From positions 1 to 64,000 of the forward strand of contig NZ_BJVD01000012.1 in assembly GCF_007988965.1 (NCBI RefSeq): a DNA stretch of 64,000 nt. Reading direction: 5' to 3'. This stretch comes from Rummeliibacillus stabekisii (lineage in GTDB: Bacteria > Bacillota > Bacilli > Bacillales_A > Planococcaceae). Below, piece by piece: positions 1-9,101 of this stretch. Numbering within the stretch: position 1 is the first letter of the stretch; every line of letters begins with the position of its first letter. Under the pieces are notes generated by a model. It was not told the origin of the DNA and did not search any database. It saw nothing but the letters and a program-made list of their open reading frames with translations. A program made the position numbers and the translations under genes.

Positions 1-21
1 GGACGTCGCTTCGCAACCAAG

Positions 22-50
22 CACAGCTGATTTTTCAGCTGTGTTTTTTT
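22..50 (+). terminator. Rho-independent terminator of an upstream gene
   Basis: A 9-bp perfect stem (CACAGCTGA / TCAGCTGTG) is followed by seven T. It must end a transcript that begins before the window. The first 20 bases are too short to say whether that gene is protein- or RNA-coding. Confidence 0.85.
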
Positions 51-155
51 ATATTCTTTTCTATAGCATTTATATAAAATTAACGAGACTCATTCATTGA
101 TTAGCCTTCAGAAAAACAGGGTAAACTAAAGTAACTAAAAAATGGGGTGAAGTTA

Positions 156-641
156 ATGAATAACAATTATGATGCAAATGAAGTTGAAAAAGTAAGAGAG
201 CTCATTAAAGATGTAGAAACAGCTATGCTGACAACAATTTCACAAGACGGATTAGTATCTCGTCCGATGAAGACTCAAGAAGTTGAGTTTGATGGGGATT
301 TATGGTTCTTCACGAAAAAGGAAACCGAAAAGTATGATGAAATTAAAAAAGAAGCAGACGTAAATGTATCTTATGCTGGTAAATACTATGTCTCTGTACG
401 AGGTAAAGCCACAATCGTAGATGATGTAAACAAGAAAAAGGAATTATGGAGTGCAGCTTATGAAAAGCTTTTAAATACGAGCTATGACGATCCTAATTTG
501 ATTTTAATCAAAGTGGAGGCAGAGTCAGCAGAGTATTGGGAAACAGGCAATATGATGAAAAGCATGGTTCATCTTTATAAGAAGATGAGAGGTAATGATG
601 ATGACACCAACAAAATGAATAATACGATTGAGCTCGATTAA
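156..641 (+). CDS. Pyridoxamine 5'-phosphate oxidase-fold protein, general stress protein 26-like
   Basis: About 161 residues with the split-barrel flavin-binding fold of the PNPOx-like general stress family. Visible signs are the N-terminal helix followed by AMLTTISQDGLVSRPM, then LWFFTKKET and a YVSVRGKA strand, the usual pattern of these FMN-binding proteins. A role in redox or general stress is a family-level inference; the substrate is unknown. ATG at 156 is chosen because GGGGTGA lies 5 bases upstream; a GTG at 147 falls inside that ribosome site. The gene stands alone between terminators. The C-terminal tail (about 20 residues) is Asp/Asn-rich and probably disordered. Confidence 0.8.
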   Translation: MNNNYDANEVEKVRELIKDVETAMLTTISQDGLVSRPMKTQEVEFDGDLWFFTKKETEKYDEIKKEADVNVSYAGKYYVSVRGKATIVDDVNKKKELWSAAYEKLLNTSYDDPNLILIKVEAESAEYWETGNMMKSMVHLYKKMRGNDDDTNKMNNTIELD

Positions 642-648
642 TATTTAA

Positions 649-685
649 AAACTATCTTCAATTTTTTAATTGAAGATAGTTTTTT
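649..685 (+). terminator. Rho-independent terminator of the stress protein gene
   Basis: A 13-bp stem, ACTATCTTCAATT pairing with AATTGAAGATAGT around a TTTT loop, followed by a T run; it starts 8 bases after the stop codon. Confidence 0.9.
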
Positions 686-769
686 ATATAGCATGAAAAT
701 GTGGCAGTTTGAACATTTCAGGAGATTTAGGTAAACTAGGAGTAATGAGAATGTGAGAGGACGAGTCTT

Positions 770-1222
770 ATGACGATGGAAATCATGGTTGCTTCTTTAG
801 AAGAGACCACAGAGTTGGCTATGAAATTGGCCGATTTATTAGAATCAGGTGATGTACTCACTTTAGAGGGAGATTTAGGTGCAGGGAAAACAACCTTTAC
901 GCAAGGTATCGCCAAGGGTTTAGGCATTACGCGAACAGTTAACAGCCCTACATTTACGATTATGAAACAATATGAAGGTAGATTACCTCTTAATCATCTT
1001 GACGTATATCGGCTTGCGGACGGCGAAGAAGATTTAGGATATGATGAATTATTCTATGGTGATGCCGTTTCGATCATTGAATGGGCTCATCTAATAGAAT
1101 CAGATTTACCTGCTGATCGTTTAGCCATTGAGATTAAGCGGATTGACGATAATAAAAGAAAGTTTATATTAATACCTTTTGGGAAACGGTATGAACTATT
1201 GTGCGAGGAGTTAAAAAAGTGA
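770..1222 (+). CDS. tsaE: tRNA threonylcarbamoyladenosine biosynthesis ATPase TsaE
   Basis: Cytoplasmic P-loop ATPase of 150 residues that works with TsaB and TsaD to place the threonylcarbamoyl group on A37 of ANN-decoding tRNAs (t6A). The Walker A motif GDLGAGKT is at residues 34-41. The Walker B-like HLDVYRL and the SIIEWAH segment typical of TsaE follow. ATG 770 has AGAGG 9 bases upstream; an in-frame ATG at 776 is the only nearby alternative. It is the first gene of a tight four-gene operon and overlaps tsaB by GTGA. This is the B. subtilis ydiB position. Confidence 0.95.
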   Translation: MTMEIMVASLEETTELAMKLADLLESGDVLTLEGDLGAGKTTFTQGIAKGLGITRTVNSPTFTIMKQYEGRLPLNHLDVYRLADGEEDLGYDELFYGDAVSIIEWAHLIESDLPADRLAIEIKRIDDNKRKFILIPFGKRYELLCEELKK

Positions 1223-1926
1223 TTTGGTTAGGAATAGATACAGCAAATTCACCCTTGGCAGTAGCTATTGTGAAGGATGGAAAAATTGTAGCGGCAGAAA
1301 CTAGAAATATGAAAGTAAATCATTCAGCTAGTGTTATGCCGGCTATTGAAGATATTATCAAAAAAGCAGGCCTTTCACCAAGTGATATAGATGCGATTGC
1401 GGTTAGCCAAGGGCCCGGCTCTTATACGGGGGTCAGGATTGGCGTAACCGTAGCTAAAACATTAGCATGGACGCTTCAAATTCCGTTGGCTGGTGTATCC
1501 AGCTTAAAAGTATTAGCCGCAAATGCTGGTATATATCAAGGCCTTGTGTGCTCGGTCATTGATGCAAGGCGTGAAAATGTGTATGGCGGTGTATATAATT
1601 CCGCTCATCAATTAGAATCGGTTATTGATGATGGTCATTATAGCATGGCTTCTCTTTTAGAGAAATTAAAAGAAATAGGTCAACCTGTCCTTTTTGTCGG
1701 GCAAGATGTAGATGTTTTCTGGCAACAGATTAAACAACAATTAGGAGAGCTTGCTACGCGAGCTCCATATACGTTTGATTTACCTAGTGCAGGACAGCTC
1801 ATTTACCTAGCGGAGCAGGTAGAATTGCCGGCAGTGGAAGACACACATAATTTTGTGCCAACTTATTGCCGATTGGTAGAAGCAGAAGCCAATTGGTTGA
1901 AAGAACAGAAGGAACAAAAACGATGA
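1219..1926 (+). CDS. tsaB: tRNA t6A synthesis scaffold protein TsaB
   Basis: A 235-residue ASKHA-fold paralogue of TsaD that scaffolds the TsaB-TsaD-TsaE complex. The N-terminal WLGIDTANSPLAVAIV strand and the SQGPGSYTGVRIG segment (about residue 70) are diagnostic. A longer GTG frame opens at 1201. GTG 1219 is preferred because GAGGAG (1205-1210) sits 8 bases before it and it gives a GTGA coupling with the tsaE stop. The 3' end overlaps rimI by ATGA. B. subtilis ydiC position. The sequence shows no damage. Confidence 0.93.
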   Translation: MIWLGIDTANSPLAVAIVKDGKIVAAETRNMKVNHSASVMPAIEDIIKKAGLSPSDIDAIAVSQGPGSYTGVRIGVTVAKTLAWTLQIPLAGVSSLKVLAANAGIYQGLVCSVIDARRENVYGGVYNSAHQLESVIDDGHYSMASLLEKLKEIGQPVLFVGQDVDVFWQQIKQQLGELATRAPYTFDLPSAGQLIYLAEQVELPAVEDTHNFVPTYCRLVEAEANWLKEQKEQKR

Positions 1927-2366
1927 TTACTTATAGAGAGATGACAGTTGAAGATGTAGAAGCAGTCCATGCGATAGAGGAAGCCTCTTTTCCTACACCG
2001 TGGACAGTAGAGGCTTTTTATCAAGAAATGACTCGTAATACACAAGCCACATATATTGTTGCTGTAGAAGAGACAGGGCAGCTTATAGGCTTTTGTGGTA
2101 TGTGGATTGTACTTGATGAAAGCCAAATTACAAATGTTGCGGTCCTTCCGGAAGGTCGAGGCAGAGGTATTGGAGAAGGACTTATGCGTGAAGCGATAAT
2201 GACAGCGAAAGAAAGAGGCGTTGTCATCATGAGCCTTGAAGTGAGGGTTTCCAATACGGTTGCTCAAAACTTGTACCGAAAACTTGGGTTTCAAGCAGGC
2301 GGTATAAGAAAAGGGTACTATACTGATAATCAAGAGGATGCTCTTGTGATGTGGGTGAATTTATAA
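1923..2366 (+). CDS. rimI: Ribosomal-protein-alanine N-acetyltransferase RimI
   Basis: A 147-residue GNAT enzyme that in the RimI family acetylates the N-terminal alanine of ribosomal protein S18 from acetyl-CoA. The acetyl-CoA loop RGRGIGEG follows the VAVLPEG strand, and the C-terminal [11 protein letters not shown] helix is typical. The frame extends further upstream, but ATG 1923 overlaps the tsaB stop by ATGA and is preceded by an AGAAGGA site. A RimI gene between tsaB and tsaD is common in Firmicutes, where it is co-transcribed with the t6A genes. Acceptor specificity is inferred from position and family. Confidence 0.9.
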   Translation: MITYREMTVEDVEAVHAIEEASFPTPWTVEAFYQEMTRNTQATYIVAVEETGQLIGFCGMWIVLDESQITNVAVLPEGRGRGIGEGLMREAIMTAKERGVVIMSLEVRVSNTVAQNLYRKLGFQAGGIRKGYYTDNQEDALVMWVNL

Positions 2367-3385
2367 TGGAAAATATATATATATTAGGAATTGAAAGCAG
2401 CTGTGACGAAACAGCCGCATCTGTAGTGAAGAATGGAACTGAGATTGTCTCAAATGTGGTAGCATCGCAAATTGAAAGCCACAAACGCTTTGGAGGCGTC
2501 GTGCCAGAAATCGCTTCTAGGCATCACGTCGAACAAATTACTGTCGTTATTGAAGAAGCGTTAAAGCAGGCGAATATACAACCTGCTGATTTAAATGCTG
2601 TCTGTGTGACAGAAGGTCCTGGCTTAGTAGGCGCTTTATTAATTGGCATCAATGCGGCAAAAGCATTTTCCTTTGCACATGGTTTACCCCTTATTGGCGT
2701 ACATCATATTGCAGGTCATATTTATGCCAATGCACTAGTACAGCCTATGGAATTTCCACTATTAGCTCTAGTCGTTTCCGGAGGCCATACTGAATTGGTG
2801 TTGATGAAGGAAGACGGCAATTTTGAATTAATTGGTGAGACGCGTGATGACGCAGCAGGCGAAGCTTATGATAAAGTGGCAAGGGTATTGAACATTCCGT
2901 ATCCAGGCGGTCCGCAGATTGATCGATTGGCACATGAAAGCGATGGTGAAGTTGATTTTCCACGCGTATGGCTTGAGCCAGATTCATATGACTTTAGCTT
3001 TAGTGGGTTAAAATCTGCTGTTATTAATTATAAACATAACGCAGACCAACGAGGAGAGGCTATTAATCCAATGCATGTGGCAAAAGGGTTCCAAGATAGT
3101 GTAGTGGAAGTATTAACAGCCAAAACCTTAAGAGCTGCTCGGCAATACAATGTGAAACAAGTGATAGCAGCTGGTGGTGTATCAGCCAATAAAGGCTTAA
3201 GAGATGCACTAACTGCAACCTTTAACAAAGAGGGTATACCTTTTTATGTGCCACCGTTAAAGTTATGCACAGATAACGCTGCTATGATAGCAGCTGCAGG
3301 GACTTCTATGTTTAAAGCGGGTAAAAGAAGCGATTTAGCGTTAAATGGCCGACCTGGATTAGAGTTGTTGTCATGGAATAAGTAA
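2366..3385 (+). CDS. tsaD: tRNA threonylcarbamoyl transferase TsaD (Gcp/YdiE)
   Basis: The catalytic subunit of t6A synthesis, 339 residues, transferring the threonylcarbamoyl moiety to A37 of tRNA. Visible marks are [15 protein letters not shown] at the N-terminus, the metal-binding HxxxH inside HHIAGH (residues 113-118), VSGGHTEL near 138 and the [12 protein letters not shown] nucleotide-binding segment. ATG 2366 overlaps the rimI stop by one base (TAATG) and has GTGGGTGA 7 bases upstream. It closes the tsaE-tsaB-rimI-tsaD operon and is followed by a terminator and a DnaA-box cluster. Confidence 0.96.
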   Translation: MENIYILGIESSCDETAASVVKNGTEIVSNVVASQIESHKRFGGVVPEIASRHHVEQITVVIEEALKQANIQPADLNAVCVTEGPGLVGALLIGINAAKAFSFAHGLPLIGVHHIAGHIYANALVQPMEFPLLALVVSGGHTELVLMKEDGNFELIGETRDDAAGEAYDKVARVLNIPYPGGPQIDRLAHESDGEVDFPRVWLEPDSYDFSFSGLKSAVINYKHNADQRGEAINPMHVAKGFQDSVVEVLTAKTLRAARQYNVKQVIAAGGVSANKGLRDALTATFNKEGIPFYVPPLKLCTDNAAMIAAAGTSMFKAGKRSDLALNGRPGLELLSWNK

Positions 3386-3397
3386 AGTTATACACAG

Positions 3398-3432
3398 AAA
3401 AGGACTTTCATGTAAAAGTGAAAGTCCTTTTT
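3398..3432 (+). terminator. Terminator of the tsaE-tsaD operon
   Basis: AAAAGGACTTTCA pairs with TGAAAGTCCTTTT across an 8-base loop, with a short T run, 12 bases after the tsaD stop. Confidence 0.88.
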
Positions 3433-3687
3433 GTAATAAAAAGTGTGAAAATTCTAAAATAATCCACAAATTGTGGACAGTTTGTGGATTAAATGTGTAA
3501 TAACTAGATATAGTAGCAGTTTATACACATTTTTATGTGTATAACTAGAGTAAAATCTGTGGATAATGTGGAAAACTATTTTGAACCATTGAAAAATAAG
3601 GATTGCTTATGTGAATAAATTTGTGGAAAAACATAGATGGAAAATTAGCTATTGACCAATATATAGACAATATATGTGTTGTTACGA

Positions 3688-3732
3688 CAAAAGGAGCTAT
3701 CAAATGATCAATCATTCGACAGCTCCTTTTTA
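3688..3732 (-). terminator. Terminator downstream of ydiF
   Basis: AAAAGGAGCT and AGCTCCTTTT form a stem around an approximately 22-base loop in the tsaD-ydiF gap. It lies directly after the ydiF stop on the minus strand; T/A runs on both sides allow use in either direction. Confidence 0.75.
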
Positions 3733-3746
3733 TAACTAATAGTTAT

Positions 3747-5684
3747 TCACAGCATCTCAAGGTCTTCATTTAATTCAAGCCATTCTAATTCGAATACTTC
3801 ATGCTGCTCTTTCAAATCATCTAATTGAGTTTGCAATTCCAGTACTTTTTCATGGTTCTGGAAGATTTCAGGGTCACAAAGCATCTTCTCAATGTCTTCT
3901 ATTTGCTGGTTTAGCGTACTTAGCTGTTGTTCAATCTCTTCTATACGCCTGGTTATTTTTCGAATCTTTTTCTTCGCTTCTTTATCAATTTGCGTTGTTT
4001 TTTGTTTTTGATCGACTATTTCGATTGGCTTTTGTATTGCAGCCTGTTTTTCGGCAGCTATTTCTTCAAGCTCATGCTTCTTTTCAACGTAATAGTCGTA
4101 GTCGCCAAGATATTCAGTTGTCCCATCATGCGAAAGTTCAACTACTTTAGTAGAGATACGATTGATAAAATAACGGTCATGCGAAACAAAAAGCAATGTG
4201 CCAGGGTAATCCACCAATGCATTTTCCAATACCTCTTTGCTGTCCAAATCAAGGTGGTTAGTCGGTTCATCAAGAATGAGGAAGTTTGCCTTTTGGAGAA
4301 TTAATTTTGCCAAAGCAAGCCTTGCCTTTTCGCCACCTGATAAATCACGAACAATTTTATCTACATCTTCACCTGAGAAGAGGAAGCGTCCTAAAACTGT
4401 CCGAATGTCCTTTTCATTCATTAAAGGCCATTCATCCCATAGTTCTTTTAATATCGATTTATTGCTATCTAGCTTTGCGAGTTCCTGATCATAGTAGCCG
4501 ATCTGAACATTTGTGCCGAAATGGATTGTTCCAGAAAGCGGTGATTCATCTTTTATAAGTGTCTTTAATAATGTCGATTTTCCCACACCATTCGGGCCGA
4601 CTAAAGAGATCCGATCTGTACGATAAACATGCAGCTGGATATTTTGAGAGACAGGAATTCCTTCGTAGCCTATTGTTAAGTCATTCACCTGCAACACATC
4701 ATTGCCGCTTTGGCGTTCAATCTCAAATGAGAAAGTAGCGGATTTTTCATCTCCTTCTGGAGAATCCATCCACTCTGTTTTTTCAAGTATCTTGCGCCTG
4801 CTTTGTGCGAGCTTTGTTGTAGAGGCTCGTACAATATTTTTTTGTATAAAGTCTTCTAGCTTTGCCTTTTCGCCTTGTTGCTTTTCATACAGCTTGCGGT
4901 CACGTTCATAGTTTTTTGCCTTTTGATCCAGGTAATTACTGTAGTTTCCAGTAAATTTGTTGACATGGTGGCGTGATACTTCATAAACGATCGAAACGAT
5001 TTGATCGAGGAAATAACGGTCATGGGATACAATTAAAATCGCTCCATCATAACTCTTTAAGAAGGTTTCGAGCCAGTTTAGTGTCTCGATATCTAAATGG
5101 TTGGTTGGCTCGTCCAAAATCAACAGATCGGGCTTGCTTAATAATAGTTTTGCAAGGGCGAGACGTGTACGCTGCCCTCCAGATAGCTCAGATATTTTTT
5201 GATCATAGCTGTCAGGATAGAACTGCATGCCGTGCAGAATAGAACGTGTATCAGCTTCATATTGATAGCCGCCTCTTTCTTTGAAATCATGCTGCAATTG
5301 ATCATATTCTGTCATGACCTTTGCATATTGATCAGGATTTTCATAGACCGCAGGATCAGCCATATTCAGTTCTAGTGTACGAATGGTTTGTTCCAGCTTT
5401 TTCAACGGTTCAAAAATCGTCATCATTTCTTCCCAAATAGATAGGGTCGATTCTAATCCGGCATGTTGGTCTAAATAGCCAAGCCGAATATCCTTTGGTT
5501 TAATGATTTCGCCAGAATCATATGAAAGTTTGCCTGCGATAATTTTTAAAAGGGTGGATTTTCCCGCGCCATTTCTTCCAACGAGGGCAACGCGGTCACG
5601 ATGCTGCACTTCTAATTTAACTCCGCTTAAAATTTCATCACCCATATAAGATTTATATAATTGATTGACCTGTAAAACGATCAT
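3747..5684 (-). CDS. ydiF: ABC-F family ATPase, YdiF type
   Basis: A soluble 645-residue twin-ATPase protein without membrane segments, the ABC-F layout. ABC domain 1 has Walker A GRNGAGKST at residues 36-44 and signature LSGGQRTR. A charged inter-domain linker with LAQSRRKILEKTEW follows. ABC domain 2 has GPNGVGKST and LSGGEKARL. The C-terminal 100 residues are a Glu/Gln/Lys-rich coiled coil. ABC-F proteins act at the ribosomal E site; the exact role of YdiF is not settled. GAGGTG precedes ATG 5684 by 7 bases. Same position and strand as B. subtilis ydiF. No sign that it is a resistance variant. Confidence 0.92.
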   Translation of the reverse strand: MIVLQVNQLYKSYMGDEILSGVKLEVQHRDRVALVGRNGAGKSTLLKIIAGKLSYDSGEIIKPKDIRLGYLDQHAGLESTLSIWEEMMTIFEPLKKLEQTIRTLELNMADPAVYENPDQYAKVMTEYDQLQHDFKERGGYQYEADTRSILHGMQFYPDSYDQKISELSGGQRTRLALAKLLLSKPDLLILDEPTNHLDIETLNWLETFLKSYDGAILIVSHDRYFLDQIVSIVYEVSRHHVNKFTGNYSNYLDQKAKNYERDRKLYEKQQGEKAKLEDFIQKNIVRASTTKLAQSRRKILEKTEWMDSPEGDEKSATFSFEIERQSGNDVLQVNDLTIGYEGIPVSQNIQLHVYRTDRISLVGPNGVGKSTLLKTLIKDESPLSGTIHFGTNVQIGYYDQELAKLDSNKSILKELWDEWPLMNEKDIRTVLGRFLFSGEDVDKIVRDLSGGEKARLALAKLILQKANFLILDEPTNHLDLDSKEVLENALVDYPGTLLFVSHDRYFINRISTKVVELSHDGTTEYLGDYDYYVEKKHELEEIAAEKQAAIQKPIEIVDQKQKTTQIDKEAKKKIRKITRRIEEIEQQLSTLNQQIEDIEKMLCDPEIFQNHEKVLELQTQLDDLKEQHEVFELEWLELNEDLEML

Positions 5685-5813
5685 ATATTTACACCTCAGT
5701 TCACTCCTAGTTTATAGGAAGTCGAAAGGGTATGCAACGAGGATTACTTTGCAAAAAAGCTAATTATCATGTACTATTGAAGGGATTTTGATTTGCTAGC
5801 AGGAGGAAAAAGC

Positions 5814-6449
5814 GTGAAGTCCACAAGTAAAATTCCACAAGCTACAACCAAAAGACTGCCTCTCTATTACCGCTTTATCTTAAAGTTTGCAGAGGATGGG
5901 CAAGAAAGAATCTCTTCCAAAGAATTAAGTGAAGCGATGAACATTGACTCTGCAACAATTCGCCGTGATTTTTCCTATTTTGGAGCACTCGGCAAAAAAG
6001 GGTACGGCTATGAAGTCCAATATTTATTAACGGTCTTTCGCGGTGTATTAGATCAGGATGAACGTATGAACGTAGCCATTATAGGAGTAGGGAATCTTGG
6101 CAGTGCTTTGTTAAAATATAATTTTCAAAAGAACCATAATATGAAAATTGTTGCAGCATTTGATACAAGCGGAACAAAAGAAGGTAAGTATATCAATGAT
6201 ATTCCTGTTTTTCCGCCAGAATTATTAGAAGAAAAATTTTTAGAATACAAAGCGGAGTTGCCTGTTTTAACGATACCCGCCCGTTCTGCACAGCAAATGG
6301 CCGATAGGCTTGTCGCGATGGGGGTAAAAGGCATCTTAAATTTCGCTCCTGTCACATTGCATGTTCCTGATGATGTACGTGTACATACAATCGATTTGAC
6401 AGTAGAACTACAGACATTAAGCTATTTCATGCGTAATGACGAAAGATAG
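5814..6449 (+). CDS. rex: Redox-sensing transcriptional repressor Rex
   Basis: A 211-residue dimeric repressor that senses the NADH/NAD+ ratio and represses fermentative and respiratory genes. Residues 1-75 form a winged helix ([14 protein letters not shown] is the recognition-helix region). From about 86 a Rossmann fold carries GVGNLG at 91-96, and a C-terminal domain-swapped helix (ELQTLSYFM) ends it. GTG 5814 has a perfect AGGAGG (5801-5806) 7 bases upstream; a TTG at 5793 is not supported. In B. subtilis moaC lies between ydiF and rex; here the two are divergent neighbours. Confidence 0.95.
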   Translation: MKSTSKIPQATTKRLPLYYRFILKFAEDGQERISSKELSEAMNIDSATIRRDFSYFGALGKKGYGYEVQYLLTVFRGVLDQDERMNVAIIGVGNLGSALLKYNFQKNHNMKIVAAFDTSGTKEGKYINDIPVFPPELLEEKFLEYKAELPVLTIPARSAQQMADRLVAMGVKGILNFAPVTLHVPDDVRVHTIDLTVELQTLSYFMRNDER

Positions 6450-6471
6450 ATTAACTTCTATACAAATAGAT

Positions 6472-6514
6472 AAAAGTGGCGCACAAGTTATTTACTTGTG
6501 CGCCACTTTTTTTG
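6472..6514 (+). terminator. Terminator of rex
   Basis: A long perfect stem, AAAGTGGCGCACAAGT pairing with ACTTGTGCGCCACTTT, ending in a seven-T run, 22 bases after the rex stop. Confidence 0.93.
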
Positions 6515-6614
6515 TTGAAAGGTGGCTTCCAAACCTTAAATGAAATGTATATCGAGATAAATGATTGCATATGGTTATAACGTTAGTCATTTATAAGATA
6601 GGTTAGGTGATTAT

Positions 6615-8672
6615 ATGGATAAGTACTCGCAAAATAAAAAATCAGTTAAAAAAGATGCGAAGCAAGAACAATTAGATCAATATCGTAAAAGTAATGCAGG
6701 AAAACCGTTAACAACCCAGGAAGGGCGAAAAATTTCTAATGACTCGGAAACATTAAAAGCAGGGGTCCGTGGTCCTTCTCTTCACGAGGACTATTGGTTC
6801 CTTGAAAAAATGTCGCATTTTGTACATGAAGAGATTCCTGAACGAATCGTGCATGCTAGGGGCTATGGAGCCTATGGGGAGTTTGAATGTTATCAATCGA
6901 TGGAGCACGTGACTGAGGCGTGCCTTTTCCAAGAACCCGGAAAAAAGACGCCTTTAGCTGTTCGTTTTTCTACTGTCCAAGGCCCGAAAGGTTCATATGA
7001 TACGGCACGAGACTTGCGTTGCCTAGGCGTTAAGTTTTATACAGAACAGGGCAATTATGATTTGACTACCATTGCGATGCCTGTATTGATTAACCAAGAT
7101 CCGATGAAATTCCCTGATGCCATGCATGCATATCAAAGTAAGCAGAGTGACGACATCCCAACAGCTACAGGTGCACATGACCGCTTTTGGGATTATGTAG
7201 CGAATAATCCAGAAGCACTTCACATGGTAACATGGATTATGTCTGACCGCGGCATCATAGAGAATTACCGAGTAATGGAGTCTTGGTCTATTAATACTTA
7301 TTTATTCGTCAACAAAAAAGGCGTAGCAACGTTTGTCAGGTTTGTTTGGAAGCCGGTTCTAGGCGTACACTCTCTTCTACAAGATGAAGCTATGAAAATT
7401 GGCGGTATTGATCCAGATTTCCATAGAAAAGATTTACGTGAAGCTATTGATAAGGGAGCGTTTCCTGAGTATGAACTAGGTGTACAATTAATCGCGATGG
7501 AGGATGAGTTCAAGTTTGACTTTGATATATTGGATCCCGCAAAATTTTGGCCTGAAGAGCTTGTACCAGTTCAACTTATCGGTAAGATGACCCTCAACCG
7601 TAATATTGACAACTATTTTTCAGAAAGTGAGCAAATCGCGTTTAACCCCGCAAACGTAGTGCCGGGCATTGGCTTTTCAAATGATCCTGTTTTACAAGGT
7701 AGATTAATAGCCTATAGAGATGCACAGCAATATCGCCTTGGCAGTGCCAACTATCTCGAATTACCTGTAAATAAACCGCTCTGTCCTTTCCATAATAATC
7801 AGCGCAGAGGTACCATGAGAATGAGAATTGATGAAAACGAAGTAAACTATCATAATAACTCGTTAATGGGCAACACACCTCATACATCGTCACCGGAAGA
7901 AGGAGGCTATGTTCATTATCCGACAAAAGTGGAAGGTCATGTTATTCGGGGAAGAAGTGAGTCATTCAATGATTACTTCTCACAAGTGCGAATCTTTTGG
8001 AACAGCTTGACGCCTATCGAAAAGCAACACACTATTGAGGCATTTAGCTTTCAGCTAGGAAAAGTAAAAAGTGAATCTGTTCGAGAGCAAAATGTCGATT
8101 TAATCGTAAATGTAGACAGAGAGTTAGCTTGCATCATTGCGGATAATATCGGTGTAAGGCAGCCAAGTGGTACCAATGTGCCCGTTGATACCGTCTATCC
8201 TTCCCTCAGTCAGGCTAATACACCGAAATATCCTTACACGCAAAAGGTAGGCGTTCTCATTGGCGATGGGTTTAATGGTCAAGAGGTGATGCAAGTTCTT
8301 AACTTCTTAGAGAGCAATGGGGTCTTCATTGATATTATAAGCGAAAGACTTGGAAATGTGACCGGAACAGATGGAACGCAAATCAAAGTCAACCAAACCT
8401 TCATTACAGGAAGCCCGTATTTGGTTGATGCTCTTTATGTAGTCGGGGGAACTTCGAAATATCCAGCGAAGTTTATGCAAGATGTTTCTGACTTCGTACA
8501 CAATGCGTATAAGCATTATAAACCTATCGGCGTAGGCACAAGCGGACAGTCATTCATCCAACAATCGCAAAATAATAATTTAGAGGGCGTAGTGTTTGCA
8601 GCTAATAATCCAAACTTTAATCAAGATTTCTTGAATGCAATTACGCAACAACGTTTCTGGAGCAGAACGTAA
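6615..8672 (+). CDS. katE: Large-subunit (clade II) haem catalase
   Basis: Catalase of 685 residues that decomposes hydrogen peroxide, similar in size to B. subtilis KatE and E. coli HPII. The catalytic His is His80 in VHARGYGAYG. The proximal haem-ligand motif is RLIAYRDAQQYRLG near residue 360. The last 140 residues (from KVGVLIGDGF) form the flavodoxin/DJ-1-like C-terminal domain that marks the large clade. ATG 6615 follows TTAGGTGA. It stands alone between two terminators. No clear SigB promoter or PerR box was recognised in the 100-base upstream gap, so regulation is open. In B. subtilis this locus lacks a catalase. Confidence 0.93.
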   Translation: MDKYSQNKKSVKKDAKQEQLDQYRKSNAGKPLTTQEGRKISNDSETLKAGVRGPSLHEDYWFLEKMSHFVHEEIPERIVHARGYGAYGEFECYQSMEHVTEACLFQEPGKKTPLAVRFSTVQGPKGSYDTARDLRCLGVKFYTEQGNYDLTTIAMPVLINQDPMKFPDAMHAYQSKQSDDIPTATGAHDRFWDYVANNPEALHMVTWIMSDRGIIENYRVMESWSINTYLFVNKKGVATFVRFVWKPVLGVHSLLQDEAMKIGGIDPDFHRKDLREAIDKGAFPEYELGVQLIAMEDEFKFDFDILDPAKFWPEELVPVQLIGKMTLNRNIDNYFSESEQIAFNPANVVPGIGFSNDPVLQGRLIAYRDAQQYRLGSANYLELPVNKPLCPFHNNQRRGTMRMRIDENEVNYHNNSLMGNTPHTSSPEEGGYVHYPTKVEGHVIRGRSESFNDYFSQVRIFWNSLTPIEKQHTIEAFSFQLGKVKSESVREQNVDLIVNVDRELACIIADNIGVRQPSGTNVPVDTVYPSLSQANTPKYPYTQKVGVLIGDGFNGQEVMQVLNFLESNGVFIDIISERLGNVTGTDGTQIKVNQTFITGSPYLVDALYVVGGTSKYPAKFMQDVSDFVHNAYKHYKPIGVGTSGQSFIQQSQNNNLEGVVFAANNPNFNQDFLNAITQQRFWSRT

Positions 8673-8706
8673 GTAAGAAGAGCAAATAGCATATGTTTCA
8701 CTTAAT

Positions 8707-8736
8707 TACTGGCTAGCTATTTAGCCAGTTTTTTTA
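8707..8736 (+). terminator. Terminator of the catalase gene
   Basis: Stem ACTGGCTA / TAGCCAGT followed by seven T, 35 bases after the stop codon. Confidence 0.9.
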
Positions 8737-8892
8737 TTATGTATGCAAAGAAGACTCTTTTTAGCAAATATATTCAATCGAAGTAGAGTAGGGAAATTGT
8801 AGGTAAATATTTCACAATAAAATCATGAATAGAATAGCCAAAAGCCTATTTTTACGTTAAAATAGGAGCAAGTATATGAGGAGGTGTCTGTA

Positions 8893-9084
8893 ATGGGAAT
8901 TAGTGCTGGAACTGCAGTAATTTTAGGAGTCGTTGCCATACTAATTTTCGGACCGAAGAAACTACCAGAGCTTGGTAAAGCAATGGGTTCTACTCTCCGT
9001 GAATTTAAGCATGCTACAAAAGGTTTAGCTGATGATGATGAGCCGAATAAAGTATCTGAAACAAAAAAGATTGAAGATAAATAA
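8893..9084 (+). CDS. tatA: Twin-arginine translocase subunit TatA (first copy)
   Basis: A 63-residue Tat pore-forming subunit. One N-terminal membrane helix ([13 protein letters not shown]) is followed by the hinge [14 protein letters not shown], an amphipathic helix and an acidic tail (DDDEP). ATG 8893 lies 6 bases after a strong GAGGAGGTG; a GTG at 8884 is inside that site. It pairs with tatC 17 bases downstream, the minimal TatAC arrangement of Bacillus. The locus corresponds to tatAy-tatCy of B. subtilis. A close paralogue lies at 27800-27994. Confidence 0.95.
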   Translation: MGISAGTAVILGVVAILIFGPKKLPELGKAMGSTLREFKHATKGLADDDEPNKVSETKKIEDK

Positions 9085-9101
9085 GTTAGGATGTTTAGTA
9101 A

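Larger units (their letters stand above)
3388..3751. promoter_or_regulatory. DnaA-box cluster between tsaD and ydiF
   Basis: This convergent intergenic region carries many copies of the DnaA box TTATCCACA/TTATACACA. TTATACACA is at 3388 and 3521, and its complement TGTGTATAA at 3536. A perfect TGTGGATAA is at 3558. One-mismatch copies are TAATCCACA at 3460, TGTGGATTA at 3483, TGTGGAAAA at 3567 and 3622, TGTGAATAA at 3610 and TTATTCACA at 3743. In B. subtilis, oriC-distant DnaA-box clusters, one of them next to gcp (tsaD), help restrain initiation; I recall this from genome-wide DnaA-binding work. Position and density suggest the same role here. No dnaA or dnaN lies nearby, so this is not the origin. 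Confidence 0.8.

Noticed and set aside
1-21. Possible 3' end of a tRNA (ACCA before a terminator)
   Set aside because: The bases where the T-loop should be do not fit the conserved pattern, and only 20 bases are available.
3388-3751. Origin of replication
   Set aside because: Many DnaA boxes, but no dnaA, dnaN or clear unwinding element; the flanking genes are tsaD and ydiF.
3927-5242. Several open frames opposite ydiF
   Set aside because: Antisense shadows of a well-supported ABC-F gene, without ribosome sites or family motifs.
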